Below, one piece after another: positions 4,828 through 5,212 of a DNA stretch of 5,212 bases. Positions within the stretch are counted from its first letter, which is position 1. Each line of letters starts with the position of its first letter. Under the pieces are notes generated by a model. It searched no databases, was not told the origin of the DNA, and saw nothing but the letters and a program-made list of their open reading frames with translations. The stretch comes from Planctomycetaceae bacterium. GTDB lineage: Bacteria > Planctomycetota > Planctomycetia > Planctomycetales > Planctomycetaceae. Both the position numbers and the translations under genes were made by a program. The DNA lies in assembly GCA_016765335.1 (NCBI GenBank), contig JAESQE010000351.1:15954-21165 (forward strand), in the 5' to 3' direction.

Positions 4828-5212
4828 GTGGGTATTGAGAGAGTAGCTGATGCACTCAGCGATCTGGTTGCGTTTCCTTCGGTCAGTTCCACAGAAAACA
4901 CATCAATCAGTGGTTATGTGATTGGTTTTCTTCAGCGATTAGGGCTGGATTGTGAACAGGTCGCCTATCAGGATCGACAAGGCGTCGAGAAGCTGAATGT
5001 AATTGCAACTACTGGCTCGCACCTTGGTTCCGGCGGGTTGGCGTATTGTGCTCATACAGATGTTGTGCCTGTTTCTGACTGGTCTTACGAACAATCAGGC
5101 CCATTCGAGCTACATCGCGACCAAGGCAAGCTGTTTGGTCGTGGCAGTTGCGACATGAAAGGCTCGCTGGCCTGTTTTCTGGTTGCGATGGAGCCAGTCG
5201 ATTTGACTCAGC
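4828..5212 (+). CDS. argE: M20-family metallopeptidase, probable acetylornithine deacetylase (3' end outside window)
   Basis: This gene encodes the first 128 residues of an M20A-family di-zinc hydrolase, most likely acetylornithine deacetylase. That cytoplasmic enzyme removes the acetyl group from N-acetylornithine to give ornithine in arginine biosynthesis. Evidence: the N-terminal helix and LVAFPSVSSTEN (13-24), standard for the family; LAYCAHTDVVPV (71-82), with zinc ligand His76 and the catalytic Asp78 two residues on; GPFEL and GKLFGRGSCDMKGSLACFL (100-118), with bridging ligand Asp109. The spacing agrees with E. coli ArgE (ligands near 80, 82 and 112), and GRGSCDMKGSLAC is the ArgE-type version of the motif; succinyl-diaminopimelate desuccinylase (DapE) or another M20 amidase is a weaker alternative. 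Start is GTG, fixed by the preceding in-frame TAG and a good ribosome-binding site. The dimerisation domain and remaining ligands lie beyond the window. No other arginine gene is visible, and the gene diverges from the BBP7-like gene. Confidence 0.87.
   Translation, partial: MGIERVADALSDLVAFPSVSSTENTSISGYVIGFLQRLGLDCEQVAYQDRQGVEKLNVIATTGSHLGSGGLAYCAHTDVVPVSDWSYEQSGPFELHRDQGKLFGRGSCDMKGSLACFLVAMEPVDLTQ

Overview
The window looks like ordinary chromosomal DNA of a planctomycete (phylum Planctomycetota). The strongest lineage clue is the large gene on the minus strand. It encodes a secreted beta-barrel protein whose C-terminal half resembles the BBP7 (putative beta-barrel porin 7) family, which as I recall is expanded in planctomycetes. 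The 'GHEID...[11 protein letters not shown]' version of the ExoVII large-subunit motif and the lone, very short STAS-type protein also fit this group. Genus or species cannot be told from this stretch. No database search was run; all family calls rest on motifs read by eye.

Layout, left to right. (1) 1-610 (+): the 3' part of xseA, exonuclease VII large subunit. (2) 611-1177: a 567-bp stretch with no convincing gene. It holds an inverted pair of GC-rich REP-like palindromes (686-764), several inverted repeats that could form a structured leader RNA (977-1092), and a 16-bp palindrome (1127-1142). (3) 1178-1633 (+): a 151-residue STAS/anti-sigma-antagonist-like protein. (4) 1695-2015 (-): a small DUF167/YggU-family protein, convergent with the STAS gene. 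The STAS gene's apparent terminator lies inside the 3' coding end of this neighbour. (5) 2189-2761 (+): an isochorismatase-family cysteine hydrolase, divergent from the DUF167 gene. (6) 2785-4593 (-): the BBP7-like outer-membrane protein, convergent with the hydrolase across a 23-bp gap. (7) 4594-4827: a divergent upstream region. (8) 4828-5212 (+): the first 128 codons of an M20-family deacetylase, most likely acetylornithine deacetylase (argE). It starts at GTG.

The genes alternate in direction and do not form an operon or an obvious pathway: DNA repair, a signalling-type domain, a conserved small protein, a hydrolase, an envelope protein and arginine biosynthesis. I see no mobile element with a transposase, no CRISPR array, no tRNA or rRNA, and no recognisable new defence or biosynthetic system. 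The signals most worth following are non-coding. A 14-bp sequence is shared, in the same orientation relative to the gene, upstream of the STAS gene and the BBP7-like gene. A cluster of mutually pairable GTTGC/GCAAC segments lies ahead of the STAS gene. The REP-like pair lies downstream of xseA.
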